A stretch of 64,000 nt of DNA from Chryseobacterium koreense CCUG 49689. GTDB lineage: Bacteria; Bacteroidota; Bacteroidia; Flavobacteriales; Weeksellaceae. The notes beneath the pieces are model-generated. The model saw only the letters and a program-made list of their open reading frames with translations, did no database searches and was not told where the DNA came from. Of this stretch, positions 1 to 7,457 are shown piece after piece. The position numbers were made by a program, and so were the translations under genes. The stretch covers positions 1-64,000 of the forward strand of contig NZ_LFNG01000011.1 of NCBI RefSeq assembly GCF_001045435.1, read 5' to 3'. Each line of letters begins with the position of its first letter. The stretch's first letter is position 1.

Positions 1-621
1 AGCTCCGGTAGCTTTTCGGCGGCATTTTGGTCCTCTTATGGGGATGTCGTTTTTAGAATTTAGATACACAAAGCCGTTTTTTCAAAAGAACTGCTTTTTT
101 TGTGGCGCTTGGAAGCCTACAGAAGTGCATTTCTGCGGTTTTTCTTCGCTGATGAATACAGGTGACCTCACGTGTGGAGTTAATCTGCAGAGAAAAGTCG
201 GGTAACGAAAAGAAATTCCTGCGGCGGACGGCGCTTCCCGAAAATTGCGATACGGACCAGGTTTCCTTTCCTACAATACCGGGATTTTTGAGGAAAAGTC
301 CGGGGGACGAAAACGCTTCGTTCCACTTTTAAATCGGATTGCAAAATTTGTAATTTGCCACGTTTCCGGCGGGTGCTCAAAATTCTGTATTGGCGGATCC
401 GCAACAGCCTTTTTGGCAGAATGTGCGTTGGAAACCGCCGGACAAAATCGGTGGTTGTAAGGGGTGTTTGGTGGAGCGTATTCCAAAACAATTCACTACA
501 TTTGGTTTGAGGAATGAGGGTTTTGATTTGTAAATGGATGATTCTTAGTGATTAATTAAGGCGTCAGTCAGGTTGTGGAAGACGACCTAAGTAGGGCAGA
601 AGTACAACAAAAAGGTAGAAT
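1..621. other. Low-coding leader region, no gene recognised
   Basis: No convincing gene is visible. Short open frames on both strands (about 180-491) overlap each other and resemble no family I know. A palindromic stretch near 341-362 (GCAAA, AT-rich centre, TTTGC) looks like the REP-like sequences common between genes in Chryseobacterium relatives. A small hairpin (AGGT...ACCT) lies near 571-589 just upstream of the first gene. The region is probably decayed or repeat-derived intergenic DNA. Confidence 0.5.
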
Positions 622-1188
622 ATGAGAAAAGTTATTGCAGCGATCAATATGACCCTTGACGGAGTCTGCGACCATACCGCCGGAGTTGCCGATGAAGAAC
701 TGCATCAGCATTATACGGAACTCATCGCTAATGCGGGCATTATCTTATATGGCAGGATCACCTATGAACTGATGCAATTTTGGAAAACATTGATTGACCA
801 GCCCTCCCGTATAAAATCCATGGACGACTTTGCTGTTGCCATTAACAAGCTTCCAAAACTTGTTTTTTCTTCCACCCTTCAAGACACGAACTGGGACAGT
901 GCCCAACTTTCGGACGTTCCTCTTGAGGAAAAAGTGCTGGAGCTCCAACAGCAGCCGGGAAAGGATGTCGTGGTAGGAAGTCGAAGTCTGATCGTTCAAC
1001 TGCTAAACAGCGACCTCATTGACGAATTTCAAATTTGTATTCATCCTATGATTGAAGGGAAGGGGCTGAAACTATTTGACCCAATCAATGGCCGAATTAT
1101 GTTGAAACTCATCAAGATAAAAACCCTCCGTTCCGGTGCGACCATTTTTTATTATGAACCGACAAAAGCAAAACCGACGGACGACTGA
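622..1188 (+). CDS. Dihydrofolate reductase family protein (RibD C-terminal domain)
   Basis: The 188-residue product has the RibD C-terminal/DHFR-like fold signature: a start of the form MRKVIAAINMTLDG (residues 1-14), a GRITYELM segment near residues 44-51, a glycine-serine motif (VVGSRSL) near residue 117 and a C-terminal IHPMIEGKG segment. Single-domain members of this family (YyaP/YwjB type) are predicted NAD(P)H-dependent reductases of unknown substrate, and most are not true folate enzymes. The ATG at 622 begins the conserved first strand. A DUF1801 gene follows after 47 nt on the same strand, and the two may be cotranscribed. The family assignment is firm; the substrate is unknown. Confidence 0.85.
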   Translation: MRKVIAAINMTLDGVCDHTAGVADEELHQHYTELIANAGIILYGRITYELMQFWKTLIDQPSRIKSMDDFAVAINKLPKLVFSSTLQDTNWDSAQLSDVPLEEKVLELQQQPGKDVVVGSRSLIVQLLNSDLIDEFQICIHPMIEGKGLKLFDPINGRIMLKLIKIKTLRSGATIFYYEPTKAKPTDD

Positions 1189-1235
1189 CCGCCGACATTC
1201 CAAAAAGAATTGAAACACTGCTTACATTTTCAAAA

Positions 1236-1643
1236 ATGGCAAAACAAAAAATTGAATTAAACAGCGAAGTATCGGCCTTTTTGGACGCGCTAGAACACCC
1301 ACTCAGACCGGTAATAGAGGAGTTGCGGATAGGTATTCTGTCGGCGGACAACAATTTGACCGAATCGATAAAATGGAACGGCCCCAATTATAGCTTAGGT
1401 GGCGAGGACCGAATAACCATGCGGGTTCAACCACCGACCTCTGCATCCATTCAACTTATCTTTCACCGTGGCGCAAAGAAACAGGAGCGCCCCAAAAGCA
1501 AATTAATTGATGACCCCTCTAATCTTTTAATTTGGAAGGAAAACGATAGGGCAGTAGCGACTTTTAAAAGTGTGGCAGACCTTGAAGAGGAGCAACCACA
1601 CCTGACCGCTATTGTAAAGAAGTGGTTAAGTGCTGCAAAGTGA
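1236..1643 (+). CDS. DUF1801 domain-containing protein
   Basis: The 135-residue protein carries the DUF1801 (YdhG-like, frataxin-like fold) signature, seen here as an ESIKWNGPNYSL segment near residues 43-54 followed by a hydrophobic strand with RITMRV. It is a soluble protein with no signal peptide. The family is widespread and its biochemical role is not established. It lies 47 nt after the reductase-like gene, so cotranscription is plausible. Length is usual for the family. Confidence 0.8.
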   Translation: MAKQKIELNSEVSAFLDALEHPLRPVIEELRIGILSADNNLTESIKWNGPNYSLGGEDRITMRVQPPTSASIQLIFHRGAKKQERPKSKLIDDPSNLLIWKENDRAVATFKSVADLEEEQPHLTAIVKKWLSAAK

Positions 1644-1725
1644 AAAATAGCGAAGGGCCGATAGTTTCCGTTCCGCATAAAGACTTTTTTCTGCTTAGCT
1701 TTACGGATGGGAACGCATGTTAATC

Positions 1726-1759
1726 AACTTTGCCAAAGTTCTAAACTTTGGCAAAGTTT
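1726..1759. repeat. Intergenic palindrome, copy 1 (AACTTTGCCAAAGTT type)
   Basis: AACTTTGCCAAAGTT is followed after 3-4 nt by AACTTTGGCAAAGTT, giving a long inverted repeat. A near-identical copy is at 2171-2204. REP-like intergenic palindromes of this kind are usual in flavobacterial genomes. Confidence 0.8.
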
Positions 1760-1791
1760 GTAGAAGTTTCACCCGGTTTTTGAGGCGGTAC

Positions 1792-1878
1792 GGATTGCAA
1801 ATCTGCGCCATCATTCGTGCCATCATCTGCGCTATTATTCGCGGTATCATTCGGGCCATCATCCGCGGTATCATCCAA
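1792..1878. repeat. 12-bp tandem repeat block, copy A
   Basis: After a leader GGATTGCAAATCTGC (1792-1806) there are almost six consecutive 12-bp units of the type GCCATCATTCGT (1807-1878), with variation at the first three and last three bases. A shorter block with the same leader is at 2037-2080. Confidence 0.8.
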
Positions 1879-2036
1879 TGTTGTACTTCACTCGACTTCA
1901 TCAATCGATGATATGGAAATGAAAGGGAACCACCCCGTCATTCCGGCGAGCCGTAACGCCACCCCTCCGCGGAGGGGAATAGGTGTTTCTTCTTTTTTAG
2001 GGTGGGGAGGAAAGGACTGTTGGGTATTTTTCCGGT

Positions 2037-2080
2037 GGTTGCAAATCCGCGGCATCATTCCTGGCATCATTGGCGGTATC
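2037..2080. repeat. 12-bp tandem repeat block, copy B
   Basis: The leader GGTTGCAAATCCGC (2037-2050) is followed by about two and a half 12-bp units (GGCATCATTCCT, GGCATCATTGGC). This matches the leader-plus-units plan of the block at 1792-1878. Confidence 0.7.
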
Positions 2081-2170
2081 GAGGTTAGAAGTATTGTTTT
2101 CGTGCATCGGGATGTGCTGGATTTTAGTGGGTTGGTGAATGATTATGGATTTTAGGCTGAAGATTTAGTC

Positions 2171-2204
2171 AACTTTGCCAAAGTTTAGAACTTTGGCAAA
2201 GTTC
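2171..2204. repeat. Intergenic palindrome, copy 2 (AACTTTGCCAAAGTT type)
   Basis: Second copy of the palindrome at 1726-1759, with AACTTTGCCAAAGTT followed by its partner AACTTTGGCAAAGTT. The two copies bracket the 12-bp repeat blocks. Confidence 0.8.
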
Positions 2205-2471
2205 TTTGAACTTAAGCTGCCTCGCAAAACGAAAAGGTATAACCCAAATAAAGCTCCGAAATCGTGAAAGATAAGAGAGATGGAAACTCCGGAGAGGGAT
2301 AATAAAATGCGCTCCATTTGCGCAGCAGTAAATTTTTGGATCTTCCATAATTACATCCATAAGCCTTTTGTTAAATACAATTGTGCATGCATGGGATGTA
2401 CAGTCCAAAACTTTTAGTATTTTAGCATTCTTAGGGATTGTGGACCCTTAATCTAAAAAAACTTATTTTAA

Positions 2472-4040
2472 ATGTCAGAAGAACAGAAACGCCAGCTGCA
2501 GCAGCAGCTTTGGAATATTGCCAATACGCTGAGAGGCAAGATGGATGCCGATGAATTCAGGGACTATATTTTGGGATTTATTTTCTACAAATACCTCTCT
2601 GAGAAAATCCATTTTACCGCCAACAAAATATTACTGGATTCTGGTGAAGAGATTGATTATAGTGATGTGGATGAAAACAGTGAGCACGGAAAAGAAATTG
2701 TGCAGGCGATTTATGATGAAGTTGTAGAAGATTTGGGCTACTTTCTGAAACCGTCCGAACTTTTCAGTAATATTGCTAAAAAGGGCAGTGGTAAAGAAGA
2801 GGGTAAGTCGAATTTCATCCTTCCTGAACTTTCCAAAATCCTCACCAATATTGAGCAGTCCACTCTGGGTACCGACAGTGAAGATGATTTTGACAATCTG
2901 TTTGAAGATCTGGATCTTACTTCTTCCAAATTGGGGAAAACGGAGGTGGAAAAAAATACGCTTATTTCGAAGGTGCTGTATCACCTTGATGAGATTGATT
3001 TTAATCTTTCCGACAGCAATGCTGATGTTCTGGGAGATGCTTACGAATATCTGATTTCACAGTTTGCCAGTGGCGCCGGGAAAAAAGCAGGAGAGTTTTA
3101 TACGCCCCAGCAGGTATCTACCATTCTTTCGCGAATCGTTACCAGCAGAAAAACACAGCTAAAATCGGTTTATGACCCTACGTGTGGAAGTGGATCTTTA
3201 CTTCTTCGAGTGGCGAAAGAAGCCAAGGTGAGTGATTTTTATGGGCAGGAAATGAACCGTACCACCTACAATTTGGCACGGATGAACATGATTCTTCATG
3301 GCGTAAATTACAGTAATTTCGATATTAAGCAGGAAGACACGCTAGAAAAACCGCAACATCTTGATAAAACTTTCGATGCCATTGTTGCCAATCCGCCTTT
3401 CTCTGCGAAGTGGAGCAGCAATGAATTGCTTTTGTTGGACGAAAGATTTTCTCAATACGGAAAATTAGCTCCAGCGTCCAAAGCCGATTTTGCATTTATA
3501 CAACACATGATTTATCATTTGGATGAAAACGGAATAATGGCGGTTGTAATGCCTCACGGAGTTTTGTTCCGTGGCGCTGCTGAATTGGTGATTAGGAAAT
3601 ATCTGATCAAAGAGAAAAATTATCTGGATGCCGTCATCGGTCTTCCTGCCAATATTTTCTTTGGAACCAGTATTCCGACCTGTATTCTGGTGTTTAAGAA
3701 ATGCCGTGAAGAGAACGAGGATGTCCTGTTCGTTGATGCCAGCAAAGAATTTGAAAAACAGAAAAACCAAAATGTACTGCTTCCTAAACATATTGATAAG
3801 ATTGTAAAAACTTATCAGGAAAGAATCCCGGAAGAGAAATTCTCTCATCTGGCTACATTACAGGAAATTGCAGAAAACGATTATAACCTAAACATTCCGA
3901 GATATGTTGATACTTTTGAGGAAGAAGAGGAAATTGATATCCAGGCGGTGATGAAAGAAATTAAAGAATTGGAGGCCAAACGTGCTGAACTGGACGTGGA
4001 AATTAATGGGTATTTAAAAGAATTAGGGCTGGTTTTTTAG
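2472..4040 (+). CDS. hsdM: Type I restriction-modification system DNA methyltransferase subunit HsdM
   Basis: The 522-residue protein has the HsdM N-terminal helical domain (residues about 5-160) followed by an N6-adenine methyltransferase domain. Motif I is PTCGSGSLLL near residue 235 (SAM binding) and the catalytic NPPF tetrad is at about residues 307-310. The C-terminal charged coiled coil suits assembly with HsdS. The subunit methylates adenine in the bipartite target chosen by HsdS and is needed for both modification and restriction. It opens the locus hsdM-DUF3800-hsdS-hsdS'-int-hsdR and ends one base before the next start codon. The length is typical of the family. Confidence 0.96.
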   Translation: MSEEQKRQLQQQLWNIANTLRGKMDADEFRDYILGFIFYKYLSEKIHFTANKILLDSGEEIDYSDVDENSEHGKEIVQAIYDEVVEDLGYFLKPSELFSNIAKKGSGKEEGKSNFILPELSKILTNIEQSTLGTDSEDDFDNLFEDLDLTSSKLGKTEVEKNTLISKVLYHLDEIDFNLSDSNADVLGDAYEYLISQFASGAGKKAGEFYTPQQVSTILSRIVTSRKTQLKSVYDPTCGSGSLLLRVAKEAKVSDFYGQEMNRTTYNLARMNMILHGVNYSNFDIKQEDTLEKPQHLDKTFDAIVANPPFSAKWSSNELLLLDERFSQYGKLAPASKADFAFIQHMIYHLDENGIMAVVMPHGVLFRGAAELVIRKYLIKEKNYLDAVIGLPANIFFGTSIPTCILVFKKCREENEDVLFVDASKEFEKQKNQNVLLPKHIDKIVKTYQERIPEEKFSHLATLQEIAENDYNLNIPRYVDTFEEEEEIDIQAVMKEIKELEAKRAELDVEINGYLKELGLVF

Positions 4041-4041
4041 T

Positions 4042-4779
4042 ATGAAAAAGTATTATTTATATATTGATGAAAGTGGTGATCACGGATTGGTAAATCTAGA
4101 TAGGAATTTTCCGGTATTTTTATTGTGTGGAGTCCTTGTTTCAGATGAAAATTATAATATAATACGCAGCACAATTAATGTGGTTAAACGGAATTTTTGG
4201 GGGAGTAAAGAAGTAATTTTTCATTCCAGGAATATCAGAAAATGCAATAAAGAGTTTCAGGTTCTGTTTGATTTAGACTTAAAAAGTAAATTCTATGAGC
4301 ATGTTAACCGGATTATTCAGGATTCCAAATACAGGATTATCGCTTCCGCGATCAGTAAAGAAAAATATATAAAAAATTACGGCAGGCTTTCCAATGACGT
4401 CTATGAATTGGCATTGTCCTTTATTATAGAGCGGGCTGTGTTCTGCTTAGATGAAAAGAAAGATGAAAACAAGCAATTGGAAATAGTCATTGAAAAAAGA
4501 GGAAAGAAGGAGGATAAAAAACTGGAAGAACATTTTCAGCGTCTGATGTCAAGAGGCACAGCTTACATCGAGGCCGGGCGACTGGCAGATTTAAAAATCA
4601 CCATTCACTTTAAGGATAAAAAAGAGAACATCAATGGATTACAGCTGGCGGATTTAGTTGCTTATCCAATCGCGAGATATGTCATAGAGCCAGAGCGGGC
4701 CAATCCGGCTTTTGAAGTTTTAAAAGATAAAATATATAGTAAAGGCAACAAAAGATATGGACTCAAAATATTCCCTTAA
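4042..4779 (+). CDS. DUF3800 domain-containing protein
   Basis: The 245-residue protein starts with the DUF3800 hallmark YLYIDESGDHG (residues 5-15) and ends with NGLQLADLVAYPIARY (near residues 192-207). The acidic residues in these two segments match the metal-binding positions proposed for this RNase H-like fold. DUF3800 proteins are frequent in defence islands, but I know of no settled activity. The ATG at 4042 lies one base after the hsdM stop, so translation is probably coupled and the protein made together with HsdM. It sits between hsdM and hsdS, an unusual position that suggests a role linked to the RM system. Confidence 0.88.
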   Translation: MKKYYLYIDESGDHGLVNLDRNFPVFLLCGVLVSDENYNIIRSTINVVKRNFWGSKEVIFHSRNIRKCNKEFQVLFDLDLKSKFYEHVNRIIQDSKYRIIASAISKEKYIKNYGRLSNDVYELALSFIIERAVFCLDEKKDENKQLEIVIEKRGKKEDKKLEEHFQRLMSRGTAYIEAGRLADLKITIHFKDKKENINGLQLADLVAYPIARYVIEPERANPAFEVLKDKIYSKGNKRYGLKIFP

Positions 4780-4863
4780 AAAAACAAAAGCCAAACTTAC
4801 GCTTGGCTTCTGCTCGACCGGGGACACCCCAATCCTTTATTTTTATTAAAAATTTAATTTCCG
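4778..4863 (-). ncRNA. Candidate small RNA opposite to the hsdS transcript
   Basis: On the minus strand a Bacteroidota-type promoter (TTTG at 4898-4895, 20-nt spacer, CATCTTTG at 4874-4867) is followed by about 85 nt with no open frame. These contain a GGGG-TGT-CCCC hairpin (near 4820-4831) and end in a stem AAGCCAA/TTGGCTT (4788-4809) with a T-rich tail. A promoter, a short non-coding body and a strong terminator on one strand fit a small RNA gene. The same hairpins could instead be the end of the hsdM-DUF3800 transcript. No known RNA family was recognised. Confidence 0.4.
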
Positions 4864-4866
4864 GTA

Positions 4867-4898
4867 CAAAGATGCAAAATAATTTATTAATAACCAAA
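4867..4898 (-). promoter_or_regulatory. Bacteroidota-type promoter pointing away from hsdS
   Basis: TTTG (-33), 20 nt, CATCTTTG (-7, one mismatch to TAnnTTTG) on the minus strand. It would drive the candidate small RNA at 4778-4863. Confidence 0.5.
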
Positions 4899-4948
4899 GA
4901 TTTAATATCCTCAATCTTTGTAACACCAACAAAAGAGTAACCAAGACG

Positions 4949-6163
4949 ATGACAGAAAAATTGAAAAGTCGAAATTTTCCAAATTTGAGATTTCCGGGGT
5001 TTGAAAAGGAGTGGAATACACGATCGTTAGGCGAATGTTCCGAATTTCTTGACTACGGAATGAATGCTTCTGCAATTAAATTTGATGGGGAAAATAGATA
5101 TATAAGAATTACGGATATTGATGAAAGTTCATCAAAATATAAACCGGAGTTTCCGGTTTCTCCGGCAGGGAATCTTACAGATAAATATCTCGTTCGGGAA
5201 AATGATGTATTGTTTGCTAGAACAGGTGCAAGCACAGGTAAATCCTATCTCTATAATTTAGACGATGGCAAGTTATATTTCGCTGGATTTTTAATAAGAG
5301 CCCGCATCAAGAAAGTCTTTAATCCTTATTTCATATTTATTCAAACTCAAACAGAAAAGTATAAAAGATGGGTTAAATTAATGTCGATGAGATCCGGCCA
5401 GCCCGGTATTAATTCACAAGAATATGCAAGTTACTGCTTCGAAGCTCCTAATAGGACAGAACAGGATAAAATTTCGACGTTTTTATCTGACATTGATAGC
5501 AGAATTCACACCCAAAAGAAAATAATTGACGACTTAAAATTATTATGTAAAGGTGTAATGTATAAACTATTTACACAAAAACTAAGATTGAAAAATGAAC
5601 AAAAAGTAGATTTTTCAAAGTGGAAAATAAAATTTGGAAATGAAATTTTTGAAAGTGTGACAAACAAGAATCATAATTCTGATTTACCAATTCTTGCAAT
5701 AACTCAAGAATATGGTGCTGTGCCAAGAGATCTAATAGATTACAAGATTTCAGTAACAGACAAAAGTGTTGAAAGTTATAAAATAGTAGAGATAGGGGAT
5801 TTTATAATTAGCCTCAGAAGTTTCCAAGGAGGTATCGAATATTCTAATTATAAGGGTATATGTAGTCCGGCTTATATTATATTGAAAAATAAAATACCAA
5901 TCAACTCTCAGTTTTATAAATATTTCCTAAAATCAGAATCGTATATTAAGTTGTTAAATAAAAAACTTGAAGGAATAAGGGACGGCAAGATGATAAGTTA
6001 TTCATATTTCTCTGAAATTGAATTACCGTTTCCTTCACTGGAAGAACAGAATAAAATTGCCAACTTCCTTCTTTCTATATACGAAAAAATTGAAACAGAA
6101 AAGAAAATCTTAGATCAATATGAGTTCCAAAAGAAATATCTTTTGGCAAATCTTTTTGTTTAA
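4949..6163 (+). CDS. hsdS: Type I restriction-modification specificity subunit HsdS (expressed copy)
   Basis: The 404-residue protein has the two-fold HsdS plan. TRD1 spans about residues 12-180 and begins with LRFPGFEKEW. A central helical repeat with QKKIIDDL lies near residues 190-200. TRD2 spans about 215-365 and the distal helical repeat ends in QKKYLLANLFV. Each TRD reads one half of a bipartite recognition site, and the helices set the spacing and hold the HsdM subunits. The start is an ATG at 4949 preceded by a possible -7 element (AATCTTTG, 4913-4920). Its 5' end and centre are repeated in inverted orientation in the convergent second hsdS (6195-7355), so this copy is probably one state of an invertible pair. 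Confidence 0.94.
   Translation: MTEKLKSRNFPNLRFPGFEKEWNTRSLGECSEFLDYGMNASAIKFDGENRYIRITDIDESSSKYKPEFPVSPAGNLTDKYLVRENDVLFARTGASTGKSYLYNLDDGKLYFAGFLIRARIKKVFNPYFIFIQTQTEKYKRWVKLMSMRSGQPGINSQEYASYCFEAPNRTEQDKISTFLSDIDSRIHTQKKIIDDLKLLCKGVMYKLFTQKLRLKNEQKVDFSKWKIKFGNEIFESVTNKNHNSDLPILAITQEYGAVPRDLIDYKISVTDKSVESYKIVEIGDFIISLRSFQGGIEYSNYKGICSPAYIILKNKIPINSQFYKYFLKSESYIKLLNKKLEGIRDGKMISYSYFSEIELPFPSLEEQNKIANFLLSIYEKIETEKKILDQYEFQKKYLLANLFV
4976..5015 (+). repeat. hsdS inverted repeat 1, left arm (5' end)
   Basis: This 40-nt segment at the 5' end of hsdS is repeated in reverse at 7325-7364 with 38/40 matches, including an uninterrupted 22-nt core (4984-5005 against 7335-7356). Recombination here would exchange the whole body of the expressed hsdS for that of the silent one. 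Confidence 0.92.
5513..5529 (+). repeat. hsdS inverted repeat 2, left arm (central conserved region)
   Basis: The 17-nt sequence CAAAAGAAAATAATTGA in the central helical repeat of hsdS occurs in inverted orientation at 6835-6851 with no mismatch, and similarity continues on both sides. Exchange here would swap only TRD2 between the two genes. Confidence 0.85.
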
Positions 6164-6177
6164 AAGTCTTATCAAAG

Positions 6178-6196
6178 TCTCTCTCTCTCTCTCTCT
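6178..6196. repeat. (TC)n dinucleotide repeat between convergent hsdS genes
   Basis: Nineteen bases of uninterrupted TC repeat lie between the stop codon of the plus-strand hsdS (6163) and the stop codon of the minus-strand copy, touching the latter. Length changes should not alter either reading frame. Confidence 0.95.
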
Positions 6197-7355
6197 AGAC
6201 GAACAGATTGGCAAGTAGATACTTTTTCTGATTTTCGTAATTAATTACTAAGTCTTTTTCGACGTTAATTTTTTCATCGAGCGAGGAGAGGAATTTAACA
6301 ACTTTGTTTTGTTCTACTAAACTTGGAACTAATATTTTAATTTTTAATAAGTCTGCTTCGTGAATTCGTTTGCTTCCTGAACCAGTAGAAATATCTTCTA
6401 ATTTTTTATAAAAAGATTCCCTTGAAAATAAGTAAAACAAATATTTTCCGTTCAATCTGTCACTATTAATTTCCAAAGCAGGAACATCTGCAGAAGATAG
6501 AAAACCATCATAACAATCTGGTATTATTGCAAATGCACCATTAAACAGATTTTGTTTACCATAAATAAACTGTCCTTTTTCTCTTACAAAATAGTTAGTT
6601 GCTCCTATTGATAAGGTTTCCGATTTTTCATTTTTGTGGACACCCTTTAAATGTAACTTGACAGTTAGCAATTTGTCTTTGTCAATTATATCAGGTTTTA
6701 TCTTACGTGGAATGCTTAAAAATTCACTTAGCGTTTTTGGCTGTAAATGCGAAAAATTATAGTCTTCGGATGTGAATTGTAATTTACCTTCGAATATTTT
6801 CTTAATGACTATATTTTTTACAGTAATTAGGTCCTCAATTATTTTCTTTTGAGTTGTAATTCTTTCATCGAGAATAGAAAATAACATAGCGATTTTCTGC
6901 TGTTCGAGTAGAGACGGTACTTTTATCTCTAAGTTTTTAATGATTTCTGCTGACAAATTTCCCTGGCCCCCTTGCAAAAATGTTTTTGTGACATATTCTT
7001 TCTTTAGCAGGAGATAAGAGTAAATGAAATAATGATTCTCTTCTGACTTTATACATAAAATTGCTTGATTTATTGCTCCGTGTATTTTACAAATTGCAAC
7101 TTCGCCGCTGTTAGCACCATAAAGCGCATACAAAATATCTCCAGTATCAACTAGCTTAGCTGAGGAAGATTTCAAACCTAATTCTGTTATAAACTGCTCA
7201 GTTTTATCTGAATCTATTTCACCTGATCGTATAAAAGGGATGTTTCCGTCAAAGTATTCCTTTTTAGATGTTAAGGGCGTTCCGCCTGAGTAAAAATTAG
7301 CAACCTCATTCAGTTTTTTTAATATCCACTCCTCTTCAAACCCCGGAAATCTCAA
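6195..7355 (-). CDS. Second HsdS specificity cassette, inverted and lacking its own start (probably silent)
   Basis: The minus-strand frame encodes a full two-TRD HsdS body of about 386 residues: RFPGFEEEW at the N-terminus, QKKIIEDL in the centre, QKKYLLANLFV at the C-terminus. No ATG lies in front of it. Upstream codons read F-P-T-L-R in the same frame as the expressed gene, and an in-frame TAA is met eight codons before LRFPG. The only possible start is the TTG near 7355. No promoter is evident on this strand. The TRDs differ from those of the expressed copy, so inversion would give new DNA specificities. It is best read as a storage cassette, intact in coding content. Confidence 0.85.
   Translation of the reverse strand: MRFPGFEEEWILKKLNEVANFYSGGTPLTSKKEYFDGNIPFIRSGEIDSDKTEQFITELGLKSSSAKLVDTGDILYALYGANSGEVAICKIHGAINQAILCIKSEENHYFIYSYLLLKKEYVTKTFLQGGQGNLSAEIIKNLEIKVPSLLEQQKIAMLFSILDERITTQKKIIEDLITVKNIVIKKIFEGKLQFTSEDYNFSHLQPKTLSEFLSIPRKIKPDIIDKDKLLTVKLHLKGVHKNEKSETLSIGATNYFVREKGQFIYGKQNLFNGAFAIIPDCYDGFLSSADVPALEINSDRLNGKYLFYLFSRESFYKKLEDISTGSGSKRIHEADLLKIKILVPSLVEQNKVVKFLSSLDEKINVEKDLVINYENQKKYLLANLFV
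6835..6851 (-). repeat. hsdS inverted repeat 2, right arm
   Basis: Exact reverse complement of 5513-5529, in the central conserved region of the silent hsdS cassette. Confidence 0.85.
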
Positions 7356-7364
7356 AGTTGGAAA
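7325..7364 (-). repeat. hsdS inverted repeat 1, right arm
   Basis: Reverse complement of 4976-5015 with two mismatches, at the 5' end of the silent cassette and about 95 nt from the recombinase gene. Confidence 0.92.
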
Positions 7365-7427
7365 GGCAAAGATTTAAATTGATATATGCTAACTCCTGAA
7401 GACTGGTAATCCTCAATCTTAAATTCA

Positions 7428-7435
7428 TACTTTTA
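7428..7435 (+). promoter_or_regulatory. Candidate -7 element of the recombinase gene
   Basis: TACTTTTA, one base off TAnnTTTG, 23 nt before the recombinase ATG. No clear -33 element is seen. Confidence 0.3.
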
Positions 7436-7457
7436 GGAATAATCAAAAAATTAACTT

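Larger units (their letters stand above)
1644..2471. other. Repeat-rich intergenic region upstream of the type I RM locus
   Basis: About 830 bp without a credible gene. It holds two copies of a palindrome built from AACTTTGCCAAAGTT (1726-1759 and 2171-2204), two blocks of 12-bp repeats (1807-1878 and 2051-2080), and a perfect 16-bp palindrome of CCCCTCCG and its complement (1962-1977). Open frames here (for example 1717-1911) only translate the 12-bp repeat into an AII-R pattern and are unlikely to be genes. The base composition and repeats suggest accessory or decayed DNA at the left edge of the defence island. Confidence 0.6.

Noticed and set aside
180-491. Overlapping open frames of 71-103 codons on both strands
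   Set aside because: They overlap one another, have no recognisable motif, no start context, and compositions typical of non-coding repeats.
1717-1911. Plus-strand frame with AII-R repeats
   Set aside because: It only translates the 12-bp DNA repeat; part of the frame is the AACTTTGCCAAAGTT palindrome.
1792-2080. Possible CRISPR array
   Set aside because: Units are 12 bp and contiguous without spacers; no cas genes are in the window.
4780-4863. Possible tRNA or tRNA remnant because of GC-rich stems
   Set aside because: No cloverleaf can be drawn and the TTCGA loop and CCA end are missing; a terminator/small RNA reading fits better.
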